DNA of 52,975 nucleotides from SAR86 cluster bacterium (GTDB taxonomy: Bacteria; Pseudomonadota; Gammaproteobacteria; Pseudomonadales; Pseudohongiellaceae). Below, piece after piece: positions 29,384 through 37,389 of this stretch. How positions within the stretch are numbered: the stretch's first letter is position 1; every line of letters starts with the position of its first letter. Position numbers and translations under genes: made by a program. Under the pieces are notes generated by a model that was not told where the DNA came from, did not search any database, and was given only the letters and a program-made list of their open reading frames with translations. The stretch is taken from positions 32,447 through 85,421 of the forward strand of contig NVUL01000003.1 in the NCBI GenBank assembly GCA_002401885.1. Reading direction: 5' to 3'.

Positions 29384-29564
29384 ACAAATCACCATGCAAG
29401 CAGCTAGTGGGGTGCAAGGAGCAAGTTAGGGCGTTCTACGAGAGTTTGCATAGTTCCCTACTGCTCTCTTACACTAACGCAACCATCAATAAATCGCAGA
29501 GCGGATCCCTACAATCGAAGTCAACAAATCCAGCTCAGCAGCAACGGCCATAGAGAAAGAGTAT

Positions 29565-31457
29565 TTGCTACGTTTTGGCATTCTGCTCGTCGCATTAATG
29601 GTTCTCGTAATTCTAGTTTACTCGCCAGGGGTAAGCGGTCCATTTCTGTTCGATGATTACAAGAACCTCGACCCACTCGGAGATGACGGCGGGGTGTCTA
29701 ATTGGCCCGCGTTCAGGAAGTTTGTATTTGGAAACCCCTCAGGACCGAGTGGCCGCCCTGTTTCCATGCTGTCGTTTCTAATAGACGCTCAAGACTGGCC
29801 GGCTAATACCGCTTCCTTCAAATACACGAACATTATGATTCACGTGCTCAGCGGTCTCATGTTCTGCTGGTTTGCCAGCGAATTATTTCAAATCCTAGGT
29901 ATAACAGCGCAGCGCAGCGCAATGCTTGGTCTCTTAGCTGCGGCTCTCTGGTTGTTGCATCCGCTCAACGGAAGCACGACTCTGTATGTTGTGCAGCGAA
30001 TGGCCCAGCTAATGACATTTTTTGGCCTAAGCTCTCTGCTTTGTTACCTGAAGGGCCGACGGCTTATTTTTTCCAATCCGAAGAAGGGGCTGCTTCTGCT
30101 CTGTGTTTGTCTATTTCCCTTCGGTTTGCTATCTGTACTCAGCAAGGAAAATGGTGCACTGATACTCCTGCTGATTGTAGTTTTCGAGTTCAGTATCTTT
30201 CGATTCGAGCCTAGGAACAGTGAGCTAATTGTCTGGTTCCGAGCGGGTGTTATAGCGCCCTTGGTAGTGATGGGAATAGTTTTAGCGCTTAGCTTTACCG
30301 ATTCTGTAGCTAGTTATGAGTTCAGACATTTCAGCCTCTTCGAGCGGCTATTATCTGAGTCTCGGATTCTGGTGATTTATTTGGGCAAGATTTTTCTGCC
30401 GATTGATGCAGGGGTAAGCTTGTTCCATGATGACATTGAAATTTCCAAGTCTTTTCTAAACCCTCTCAGCACACTCTTCTCGGTTTTATTTCTATTTGGG
30501 TTAGCAGGTGTAGGATGGTTTTGGCGGAAATCACAGCCCGTGCTCTTTCTTGGAATTGCATGGTTCTTTGTTATGCATATTTTGGAATCTACCTACCTGC
30601 CCCTAGAGCTGTACTTCGAGCATAGAAATTACATGGCAATGATTGGGCCCATTATAGCCTGCGTTTGGTACTTGAACGTGCTGTTGAAAAATTCGATTCG
30701 ATTGTACCAGAGGCGATCTGGGGTTTTACTCTTTGCCGTCATGCTAATTTTTATGACGTGGCAGACGTGGCAGAATTCCAGCCTGTGGGGTCACGGTGGC
30801 TATCTCTTAACCTACTGGGGTGAGAATCAACCTGATTCTAGCCGGGCGCAGATCGTCTACGCTGACTTCCTCTCAACAAACGAATTTCACCAAGAGAGCC
30901 AGCAAAGGTTGCTTAGAGCCCATGAGTTGAATCCTCGAGAAATCACTATTCTATTACATATGTGGAATAACGCCTGCGAGAATGGATTGGTCGCCCCCTA
31001 TAGACTTGAAGAGATTGGAGACATGGATGGCCTAGAGTACTACCACAATGATGTCAATCATCACCTAAAGCAGCTAGTACAAAATTTGATTTTGAATAGC
31101 TGCAGCTTTCCAAGTTTTGAGATAGTGGTTGCACTTTTTGACGTTGTCGCTGATTTACCGCTCGTCGATAAGCGCAGGGCCAGCTATCATGTTATATACT
31201 CAGATTTGTTTGTGCATTATCGGCAACTCGATCCTGCTCTGATTCAGCTGCGTTACGCATTTGATCTAACTCCTCAACCACAAATCCCTATTCGACAAGC
31301 GATGATCAGTGCATCGGCAGGGCGTAATTCTGATGCATTAATATTTCTAGAAAGGGCGAGAGCTGCTGACAAGGAACAATCATTCTTGTTACCCTCCTTT
31401 GAAGACGAAATCGCAACAATGGAAGTGGATATTAATGCGCGGCTAGATACTCGATAG
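29565..31457 (+). CDS. TMTC-like GT-C membrane protein with C-terminal TPRs (putative pilin glycosyltransferase)
   Basis: A 630-aa polytopic inner-membrane protein with about ten hydrophobic segments up to residue 405. A soluble helical region with TPR-like repeats follows (about 425-615). The first periplasmic loop has GPFLFDDYKNLD, an acidic pair in the place of the GT-C catalytic site, then GRPVSMLSF. LLHPLNGSTTLYVVQRMAQL, LSKENGAL and EHRNYMAM recall conserved spots of TMTC/PMT-like O-mannosyltransferases. Translation must begin at TTG 29565 or ATG 29595, because TAG (29550-29552) closes the frame upstream; an A/G-rich stretch precedes the TTG. Its neighbours are pilins and a DPM1-like GT2. 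A role in pilin O-glycosylation is inferred. Confidence 0.7.
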   Translation: MLRFGILLVALMVLVILVYSPGVSGPFLFDDYKNLDPLGDDGGVSNWPAFRKFVFGNPSGPSGRPVSMLSFLIDAQDWPANTASFKYTNIMIHVLSGLMFCWFASELFQILGITAQRSAMLGLLAAALWLLHPLNGSTTLYVVQRMAQLMTFFGLSSLLCYLKGRRLIFSNPKKGLLLLCVCLFPFGLLSVLSKENGALILLLIVVFEFSIFRFEPRNSELIVWFRAGVIAPLVVMGIVLALSFTDSVASYEFRHFSLFERLLSESRILVIYLGKIFLPIDAGVSLFHDDIEISKSFLNPLSTLFSVLFLFGLAGVGWFWRKSQPVLFLGIAWFFVMHILESTYLPLELYFEHRNYMAMIGPIIACVWYLNVLLKNSIRLYQRRSGVLLFAVMLIFMTWQTWQNSSLWGHGGYLLTYWGENQPDSSRAQIVYADFLSTNEFHQESQQRLLRAHELNPREITILLHMWNNACENGLVAPYRLEEIGDMDGLEYYHNDVNHHLKQLVQNLILNSCSFPSFEIVVALFDVVADLPLVDKRRASYHVIYSDLFVHYRQLDPALIQLRYAFDLTPQPQIPIRQAMISASAGRNSDALIFLERARAADKEQSFLLPSFEDEIATMEVDINARLDTR

Positions 31458-31478
31458 CGGGCGTGCCCAGGAATGAAT

Positions 31479-32357
31479 ATGACTCAGATTGATCAGAACT
31501 ATTCGTTATCGATTGTGATCCCAGCGAAAAATGAAGCGGAGAATCTAAAGGGCTTCTTGCCGCGCCTGCTCGCTGTGGTGGCGAATGCTGAGGTGATAGT
31601 AGTAAACGATGGATCTACCGACGATACGCTGAGTATTTGCGAGCAGCATGGCGTTACCGTTGTTACTCACCCCTATAGCAAAGGAAACGGCGCAGCCATT
31701 AAGACTGGAGCAAAAGCAGCGAAGGGTGAGGTGATCGTATTTCTGGATGGGGATGGACAGCATAAGCCCGAAGACATACCGCGGTTGCTGGAAAAACTCG
31801 CCACGGGCTATGACATGGTAGTGGGGGCGAGAGATAAGCAATCGCAGGCAGATTCCTTTCGCGCAATTGCCAACGGCGTCTATAATTGGCTTTCATCGGC
31901 AATTACAGGCCACAAGATTCTAGACTTAACATCGGGGTTTAGGGCGGTTAAGGCTGACAAGTTTAAAGAATTTCTCTATTTACTGCCCAACGGGTTCTCC
32001 TACCCCACCACAAGTACGATGGCATTCTTTCGCGCGGGTTATTCGGTGGCATATATGCCGATTCAGACCGAGCAGCGCCTAGGCGAAAGTCATATCAGCC
32101 TGTTTAAGGATGGTATTCGATTTCTTCTCATAATTTTCAAGGTCGGCACGCTGTATTCGCCACTGAAAATATTCTTGCCGATAGCTGTTGGTTTTTTCGG
32201 TATAGGGCTTCTCAATTATATCTACACCTATACCACTCAGGGAACTTTCACAAACATGAGTGCAGTACTATTGATGACGGCAATCATCGTGTTCCTTATT
32301 GGGCTGGTGTCGGAACAGGTTACTGCGCTCATGTACAAAGACAGTGACAGGGACTAG
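31479..32357 (+). CDS. DPM1-like family 2 glycosyltransferase (polyprenyl-phosphate sugar synthase)
   Basis: Probable enzyme that charges undecaprenyl phosphate with one sugar on the cytoplasmic face. The GT2 domain (about 10-215) has SIVIPAKNEAENL, VVNDGSTDDT and the metal/nucleotide motif LDGDGQH. Two hydrophobic segments (about 230-250 and 260-285) anchor it. I chose ATG 31479 because AGGA (31469-31472) is six bases upstream; ATG 31473 directly abuts it. It starts about 20 bases after the GT-C gene, so the pair is probably one operon: this protein makes the lipid-linked sugar, the GT-C protein uses it. The sugar is unknown. Confidence 0.85.
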   Translation: MTQIDQNYSLSIVIPAKNEAENLKGFLPRLLAVVANAEVIVVNDGSTDDTLSICEQHGVTVVTHPYSKGNGAAIKTGAKAAKGEVIVFLDGDGQHKPEDIPRLLEKLATGYDMVVGARDKQSQADSFRAIANGVYNWLSSAITGHKILDLTSGFRAVKADKFKEFLYLLPNGFSYPTTSTMAFFRAGYSVAYMPIQTEQRLGESHISLFKDGIRFLLIIFKVGTLYSPLKIFLPIAVGFFGIGLLNYIYTYTTQGTFTNMSAVLLMTAIIVFLIGLVSEQVTALMYKDSDRD

Positions 32358-32796
32358 GTAGTTGGGCTATGCATTCCGAGCTACTGCGGGAGAGCGTTAG
32401 TTTAGTAGGACTTCGCAGAGCATCAGGGCTCAGGCCTTCCATCTAGGCTGCAACCCCCAATATTCAATTGCCGATTAAATATTGGGGGTTGTGACAGACC
32501 TCTACGTTCTTAGAGGGCCGGAGTCACAGTTAAGCTGCGGTTCATTAATTCCGGTCTATAGTAGGCGCATGATATTAAGCAGCTGATTTATAAGTCATTT
32601 TTTGTAATATTGATTTAGTACAGAGGGCGCAGCTACTTGATAAAATGACTGATGTAGTTTATGTTTACGCGGCTCTCAAATCAGCCCAATCTCTAAGATG
32701 AGTTAGTATAGGATTGATAGCCGGCTGCAGAGTATTTACAATAAAGGAGAAGCAGGCCTGAAACACGAGTTTCACTTTCTGCTGAGGAATTGAACG
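32358..32796. other. Intergenic region between the GT2 and cytochrome genes
   Basis: A 439-base stretch without a credible gene. It contains the perfect 14-bp inverted repeat at 32451-32491, a small hairpin CCTCTA/TAGAGG just after it (near 32499-32516), and an extended -10-like TGATAAAAT (32638-32646) that may start the cytochrome transcript. Confidence 0.6.
32451..32491. repeat. Perfect 14-bp inverted repeat (hairpin)
   Basis: CAACCCCCAATATT (32451-32464) and AATATTGGGGGTTG (32478-32491) are exact reverse complements around a 13-base loop. It lies 94 bases after the GT2 gene. No T-run follows on either strand, so it is not a classical intrinsic terminator. Confidence 0.7.
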
Positions 32797-33180
32797 ATGA
32801 AAAATTCGCTGAAAATAGTTTTGGTACTGACGGGTCTTGCATTCAGTCAGATCGGTACGGCTCAGGACAAAACTGTGAATGACGGCGTCTTCACAGCCGC
32901 ACAGGCAGAAACTGGCAAGAATGTATACGATAACAGCTGTAAGACATGCCACGACATGCGCTTCTACCGAGATATTCTGAAGTCTTACAACGACCAGCCA
33001 GTACTTTGGTTGTGGGAATCAATATTGGGAACGATGCCAGCCGATAACCCGGGCTCATTGATGCTCGATGAGTATACAGACGTAATTGCCTATATTTTGT
33101 CTGAGAATGGGTTTCCAGCAGGCGAGGCTAAGTTGGACCCAGATAACGGTATGGACGCTATTAAAGTCTTGAGTCCCTGA
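32797..33180 (+). CDS. Small periplasmic class I c-type cytochrome
   Basis: Exported electron carrier of 127 aa. A signal peptide (about 1-22, cleaved after GTA) precedes one heme-binding motif CKTCH (residues 48-52). The likely distal Met ligand is in GTMPADNPGS, and YTDVIAYILSENGFP is the usual C-terminal helix of cytochrome c. GAGG lies about eight bases upstream of ATG 32797. It is monocistronic, closed by a strong terminator. Its redox partner is not evident from the neighbours. Confidence 0.9.
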   Translation: MKNSLKIVLVLTGLAFSQIGTAQDKTVNDGVFTAAQAETGKNVYDNSCKTCHDMRFYRDILKSYNDQPVLWLWESILGTMPADNPGSLMLDEYTDVIAYILSENGFPAGEAKLDPDNGMDAIKVLSP

Positions 33181-33205
33181 CTGGAAGTAGACCGAAGAGT
33201 AGATC

Positions 33206-33238
33206 AAAAAAATGCCGAACTAAGTTCGGCATTTTTTT
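33206..33238. terminator. Bidirectional intrinsic terminator
   Basis: ATGCCGAAC (33212-33220) and GTTCGGCAT (33224-33232) form a perfect stem over TAA. An A-run lies before it and a T-run after it, so it can stop both the cytochrome gene (+) and the nuclease gene (-). Confidence 0.93.
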
Positions 33239-33284
33239 GTAACTCTTTCTGTATTCCAACTTTTCTAGATAATTCGGACCGCTA

Positions 33285-33980
33285 CTAGTCTATGCAGTCG
33301 TCCAATATCTTTCTAATTTTATTTTTGTCTCGGGTCTCTAAATCAAGATCATAGTTATCGGCAATCGCTTGCCACATGCCGGCATAATCGCACTGAAATT
33401 CTTTGCGCGGTAGGTAGCGATTTGGGCCTCGTTCGCGTTTCTTCTTAATCTCTCGCTTCTCAACCAGCATCATGTTGAGTGGATCATTCGCAAACTGCAT
33501 TTTCTTCTGTGGCGGCCAGCGATCGCCGCCATGAGTATGTGCGTACATGAGCGGGATGACATGGTCTATGTCGACCTGAACGGCTACCTTGAAGATCTTG
33601 CCGGTGTATTCGTCTAGCCACTCACCGGTACGAACTACACAGTTGCGCGGATTGGTGTATCTAGGTTGAGTGCGGCTAGTTAGGATTAATAATTCCTGCC
33701 GGGTTGATTGGCAGTCGTTGTCGTAGTCAACTTCAAAGTCCCAATCATCAGTGTTGAAGAACTTCTCTCTATCACGATGATTAGTCATGATGCTATCCCT
33801 GCGATTTCTCCCGATGTTGAATGTGTCCGGCATTTCGCATCCGCTCAGATGGCAGTGATAAGAGCGACCGTAATAGTGCCCGCCATTGAGGTCGATATTC
33901 CCGCCATGACTCGATGCCAGCGCAGGAATTAGCAGTAGTCCGATTGAGAGTAGATTTTTACACAAGGCCTTGTATTGCAT
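33285..33980 (-). CDS. Secreted HNH-type nuclease with N-terminal YHCH segment
   Basis: Probable exported endonuclease of 231 aa. A signal peptide (1-23, ending ALASS) is followed by HGGNIDLNGGHYYGRSYHCH, the Gly/His pattern often found ahead of secreted nucleases. The catalytic region (about 130-200) has QVDIDHVIPLMYAH, GGDRWPPQKKMQFANDPLNM and a basic KKKRERGPNRYLP, as in DUF1524/HNH proteins. I chose ATG at 33980: AGGGAG lies just upstream and a signal peptide results. An ATG at 34040 overlaps the nadC stop but gives a poor N-terminus. It is co-directional with nadC. The biological target is unknown. Confidence 0.82.
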   Translation of the reverse strand: MQYKALCKNLLSIGLLLIPALASSHGGNIDLNGGHYYGRSYHCHLSGCEMPDTFNIGRNRRDSIMTNHRDREKFFNTDDWDFEVDYDNDCQSTRQELLILTSRTQPRYTNPRNCVVRTGEWLDEYTGKIFKVAVQVDIDHVIPLMYAHTHGGDRWPPQKKMQFANDPLNMMLVEKREIKKKRERGPNRYLPRKEFQCDYAGMWQAIADNYDLDLETRDKNKIRKILDDCID

Positions 33981-34036
33981 CGATTCTCCCTGGTTCTTCT
34001 GGTCGGGACCATCGCGATGAGTTCTCGTGATGGTCG

Positions 34037-34870
34037 TCATTCTATCAATAGTGAAAGGTCAGTAGCCCGGCAATTCTTCGTCAGTGCGCCTAGCGAAATA
34101 TAGTCTACGCCAGTTTCAGCGATAGATACCAGTCTATCCGCATCTATGCCCCCGGAAGCCTCCAGTTTCAAGCGCCCGCCATTCAACTTCACGGCCTTCA
34201 ATATGCTGCCGCGATCGAAGTTGTCGAGCATGACGATGTCGGCCTCTGCAGATATGGCCAGTTCCAGCTCATTTAGATTCTGCACCTCTATCTCAACCGG
34301 TTTGTTGGGGTAGAGCGCTTTAGCTTTAGATACAGCTGCATCTATGCCACCGCAGGCGGCTATATGGTTTTCCTTGATGAGGAAGGCGTCAAACAATCCC
34401 ATACGGTGATTGAAGCAACCCCCGATACGAACTGCGTATTTCTGCGCTGAGCGAAGACTTGGTAGAGTTTTTCTCGTGTCCAGTAATTTTACCGATGTGT
34501 GTTCTACCAGAGATGCATAGTGTTGGCTCATTGTGGAAACAGCGGAAAGCGTTTGCAGAAAATTTAGGACGGTTCGCTCGGCAGTTAAAATGCTACGTGC
34601 CGAACCAACGATTTGGACGAGTGTCTTGTTGGGGGAGAGTTCAGCTCCCTCTTCGATGTTCCAGTTTACTGTGAGCGAACTATCGACTTGTTGAAACACT
34701 TCGTCTGCCCAAGGTCGTCCACAAAAAATTCCGTTATCTCTGCTTATTAGTTTTGCCGAGATTGATTTATCGATTGGGATGAGTTCTGCGGTGATGTCGC
34801 CTGCGCCAATATCTTCTTGCAGGCAAAAGGTGACGAGTTTAGCTATATCGACGGGGACAGTAGGGGGCAT
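34037..34870 (-). CDS. nadC: Nicotinate-nucleotide pyrophosphorylase (carboxylating) NadC
   Basis: Cytoplasmic quinolinate phosphoribosyltransferase of de novo NAD synthesis. Family motifs include CLQEDIGAGDIT, LDTRKTLPSLRSAQKYAV (quinolinate binding), FNHRMGLFDAFLIKENHI and LEASGGID near the C-terminus. Length 277 aa is normal. It lies six bases after the retropepsin-like gene. The nadC position beside pilin genes is conserved with Pseudomonas. Confidence 0.96.
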   Translation of the reverse strand: MPPTVPVDIAKLVTFCLQEDIGAGDITAELIPIDKSISAKLISRDNGIFCGRPWADEVFQQVDSSLTVNWNIEEGAELSPNKTLVQIVGSARSILTAERTVLNFLQTLSAVSTMSQHYASLVEHTSVKLLDTRKTLPSLRSAQKYAVRIGGCFNHRMGLFDAFLIKENHIAACGGIDAAVSKAKALYPNKPVEIEVQNLNELELAISAEADIVMLDNFDRGSILKAVKLNGGRLKLEASGGIDADRLVSIAETGVDYISLGALTKNCRATDLSLLIE

Positions 34871-34876
34871 ATTTTC

Positions 34877-35422
34877 TCAAGACTCCGGATAATGTCGAAG
34901 CGTCAGTTCGCCGCCGCGCTGACTAAATTCTATCTGCCGCAATGCGCTCATGCCGAGCAGGATTGTATCGCCGACCATGCTTGTAGTGATGCTTGCGCTG
35001 ACATCCTCGAGAACTATGTTGCCTAGAGTTAATTGGGCAACTCGGGTTGAATAGACGGTGACCACTCCATTCGCTGTCGATGCTCGTGATGAATTTCCGC
35101 GTTGCAGACCAGCGGCTAAGGCAATTGACTCGGGTATCGCAACATCGGTAGCCCCAGTATCCAATAGAAAGAGAACCGGCACATTGTTTACGGTACCGCT
35201 TGCCACGTAATGCCCCTGTCTGTTTTGTTGCAAAACGACTTCCCGAATCCCTGAATTTAACTCTATCGACGGCGGATTCTGATTCGGGTTTGCCTGCTGC
35301 TGTATTTGGTCTTCAAAGAAGAAAGTTAGGCCTCCTAGCCCGAGCACGAAACTGAAAATTAGCATGCCCTGACCAATTCGTTTGCCCGGTGGGTTTTTGT
35401 TTCCTGTCGCTGGTGAAGACAT
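34877..35422 (-). CDS. TIGR02281-type retropepsin-like aspartic protease
   Basis: Membrane-anchored clan AA aspartic protease homologue of 181 aa. A single hydrophobic segment (about 19-36) places the C-terminal domain in the periplasm. The active-site motif is LDTGATDVAIP (Asp88). Later strands include TLGNIVLEDVSASI and LLGMSALRQIEF, the usual second half of the half-protease fold, which works as a dimer. It is the first gene of a three-gene minus-strand set with nadC and the nuclease. Its substrate is unknown. Confidence 0.88.
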   Translation of the reverse strand: MSSPATGNKNPPGKRIGQGMLIFSFVLGLGGLTFFFEDQIQQQANPNQNPPSIELNSGIREVVLQQNRQGHYVASGTVNNVPVLFLLDTGATDVAIPESIALAAGLQRGNSSRASTANGVVTVYSTRVAQLTLGNIVLEDVSASITTSMVGDTILLGMSALRQIEFSQRGGELTLRHYPES

Positions 35423-35467
35423 TTCGAGGATTATGTCTTATCCCACTTGGAATAGGAAGTTGTGAAC

Positions 35468-35641
35468 TCAGTCATGCTTTTTGAAAAATACTGGTGAGGT
35501 AAGCGATTGAATTTGTTCCAAATAGCCGTCAATTCTCCAGTCTGTGAACAGCGTCATGCTTTGCGTGAGGGCTGGGTGATATAAGAAAGCTCGAAATATC
35601 AATAACTGCATATGTGGGCTTAGCCCGAAAATCATGTCCAT
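35468..35641 (-). CDS. Possible small hypothetical protein
   Basis: A 57-codon frame starting MDMIFGLSPHMQLL and ending SPVFFKKHD. It fills the gap between the retropepsin-like gene and the DUF1631 gene and overlaps the start of the latter by eight bases in the opposite direction. The composition looks protein-like (Leu, Phe, Tyr and Trp well mixed), but there is no strong ribosome site and I recognise no family. A start at ATG 35635 is equally possible. It may be chance. Confidence 0.33.
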   Translation of the reverse strand: MDMIFGLSPHMQLLIFRAFLYHPALTQSMTLFTDWRIDGYLEQIQSLTSPVFFKKHD

Positions 35642-37211
35642 AGTCTCGATACTAAACCAAGCTACCAAACTGCAATCTGCGGATACGGCGCTGATTGAGA
35701 AAGCTGGCTGGGCACTAAGACGGCGACTGCGGAAGCAGATGAATCAATTGAGCAGCAGCTTCTTCGATGAGGTCGATGACTTCGTTTTTGAGGCAGGGAA
35801 AAAAGGGCAGTTCACAGCGAGTAGTGACTACTTGAGTGCGATGCGAGAAATCCGCGCTAAACAAGTCTTGTTCGAAGAAATCTTCCTCGATACCGCGTCG
35901 AATAATATGAAGCGTGGCAACTCCCAGTTTGACAACTCTCCCGCAGCATCATCGCAGAATTCAAAATCGCCGGTCATTTTCGAGAACATGGAAACTGAAC
36001 TTGCAATAAGCGCTATGGAACGCAAGGCGAATAAATACTACTCGCCGTATATGAGGCAGATTGAAAGCCTTATCTCTGCAATAGAATCCAAAAATGCGAA
36101 GCACCTAATACGCGGTAATACACTTGTTTCGTCCGTGCTTCTCGGATTCGTCGAGGCTCAACATGCGATCAAGATTAATCTAGAAATTCGATTTGTATTC
36201 ATGAAGATATTCGAGCAGCACTTTCTCATGGAATTGGAAAAGTTATTTCTCGATAGCATCAGTATTCTAAACAACATCGACAACAAGCAGTTCGTGGACC
36301 GACTCCATTCGTCCTCTTCTTCTTTTCATATGCCGGTCGCGAGCAGTTGTACACCAAGCGAGGTGACGGATCACAATTCAGCAACTGATTCTCAGCAGCT
36401 TAAGCCAGATGCTAAAGCGGTTGAACCATCAGTTAGCGATGCTTTGCGAGTGGTGCAATCAGCTGCCGATGTGCCCAATTTTGTGCAACAAATGGCCGAA
36501 GAGCATTGGCGTATGGTGTTGCTGCTGATTGGCCTTAACAAAGGGGTGTCTAGTCTTGAGTGGCAAGAGGCGGAGCATGTATTGCAGTTGTTGGTGCTAT
36601 GCAGTGCGGGCCAGATAGAAACGAACAAGTTTGATGAATCGCTGCTGATTGAAAAACTAAGTCAAGGGCTACGACTGCTGAGAGTCTCTATTGCAGATGA
36701 AGAGCGTTTCATCAATGAGCTTAAAGACCATCTTTCGGCAAAGCTCGAGCCATTGCTGTCTTCAAATGCAGATAGGGGTGCTGAGTCTGGCGCCCGCATA
36801 GAATCCGAGGCTACAGTAAGTCCCTCAGGAGAAAGCATTCTAAATGCCGACGACTTAAACGAGATTGCACAGCTTATAAACGGCGAGCCGGTAAATGATG
36901 ACTATGCCGCAAGCGAAGAGAATGCTCAATTGCTTGATTGTCTATCTTCCGTAGATGGCATGAGCGCCTGTAGTTCTGTGCAGATGCTTATAAAGGGCAA
37001 GCTGCACGACTGCGTTGTCACTAAAAGTGGAGCTCGTGATGATGTGTTCGTTATAACCAGTTCCCACTCGAATACGAGCACTAGAAAGATCGCTATTACC
37101 CGCAGCCGATTAGGCCTGGCCATCTCCCTTCGTCGCGGGGAGATTCTTCTCTCAGAAGAAGTAATTACACCCGTGGCTTGTAATATCACCGTATTCGAAC
37201 GTAAGTCGTAG
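35634..37211 (+). CDS. DUF1631-like protein (short form)
   Basis: A 525-aa mostly helical, probably cytoplasmic protein. The N-terminal region with FFDEVDDFVFEAGKKGQ and YLSAMREIRAKQ resembles DUF1631 proteins, which are usually clearly longer. A Ser/Thr-rich linker lies near 225-265. The C-terminal 100 residues (LDCLSSVDGM to the end) look beta-rich and may be a PilZ-like module. No good ribosome site precedes ATG 35634, so the start could be later. It stands before ampD as in Pseudomonas-type gene order. Function is unknown. Confidence 0.65.
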   Translation: MSIVSILNQATKLQSADTALIEKAGWALRRRLRKQMNQLSSSFFDEVDDFVFEAGKKGQFTASSDYLSAMREIRAKQVLFEEIFLDTASNNMKRGNSQFDNSPAASSQNSKSPVIFENMETELAISAMERKANKYYSPYMRQIESLISAIESKNAKHLIRGNTLVSSVLLGFVEAQHAIKINLEIRFVFMKIFEQHFLMELEKLFLDSISILNNIDNKQFVDRLHSSSSSFHMPVASSCTPSEVTDHNSATDSQQLKPDAKAVEPSVSDALRVVQSAADVPNFVQQMAEEHWRMVLLLIGLNKGVSSLEWQEAEHVLQLLVLCSAGQIETNKFDESLLIEKLSQGLRLLRVSIADEERFINELKDHLSAKLEPLLSSNADRGAESGARIESEATVSPSGESILNADDLNEIAQLINGEPVNDDYAASEENAQLLDCLSSVDGMSACSSVQMLIKGKLHDCVVTKSGARDDVFVITSSHSNTSTRKIAITRSRLGLAISLRRGEILLSEEVITPVACNITVFERKS

Positions 37212-37251
37212 ATTTCTTCGCTCCTGCACAATAACAGCTACGTGCATCCCG

Positions 37252-37290
37252 GCTTAACGGATCAGGGCTAGTCGGCCTACTTCGTTAAGC
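37252..37290 (+). repeat. Inverted repeat upstream of ampD
   Basis: GCTTAACG (37252-37259) and CGTTAAGC (37283-37290) are exact reverse complements around 23 bases. It follows the DUF1631 stop by 40 bases. A weak promoter (TTAAGC, 17 bases, TAATAT at 37308-37313) uses its right arm as -35. It may end the upstream transcript or bind a regulator of ampD-ampE. Confidence 0.4.
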
Positions 37291-37389
37291 AAGTTAACAT
37301 TCTGTGCTAATATCGAACGATTGTGGTGCGTGTGATCTTTGAGAGATCGGACGCTATTTAGAAATCTATTCGTTCGCTGGACCGTTGCC

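Larger units (their letters stand above)
29172..29564. other. Intergenic region between pilin copy B and the GT-C gene
   Basis: A 393-base AT-rich divergent region. It holds the sigma54-like site (29247-29262) for pilin B and an inverted repeat TGACAA-AAA-TTGTCA (29369-29383) on the GT-C side. A 65-codon frame from TTG 29356 has no ribosome site and no protein-like pattern; I do not call it. Confidence 0.55.

Noticed and set aside
29356-29553. 65-codon frame upstream of the GT-C gene
   Set aside because: TTG start without ribosome site, composition Ser/Gln/Asn-rich, no family.
32665-32952. 95-codon minus-strand frame before and inside the cytochrome gene
   Set aside because: Overlaps the cytochrome signal peptide and heme motif; translation is not protein-like.
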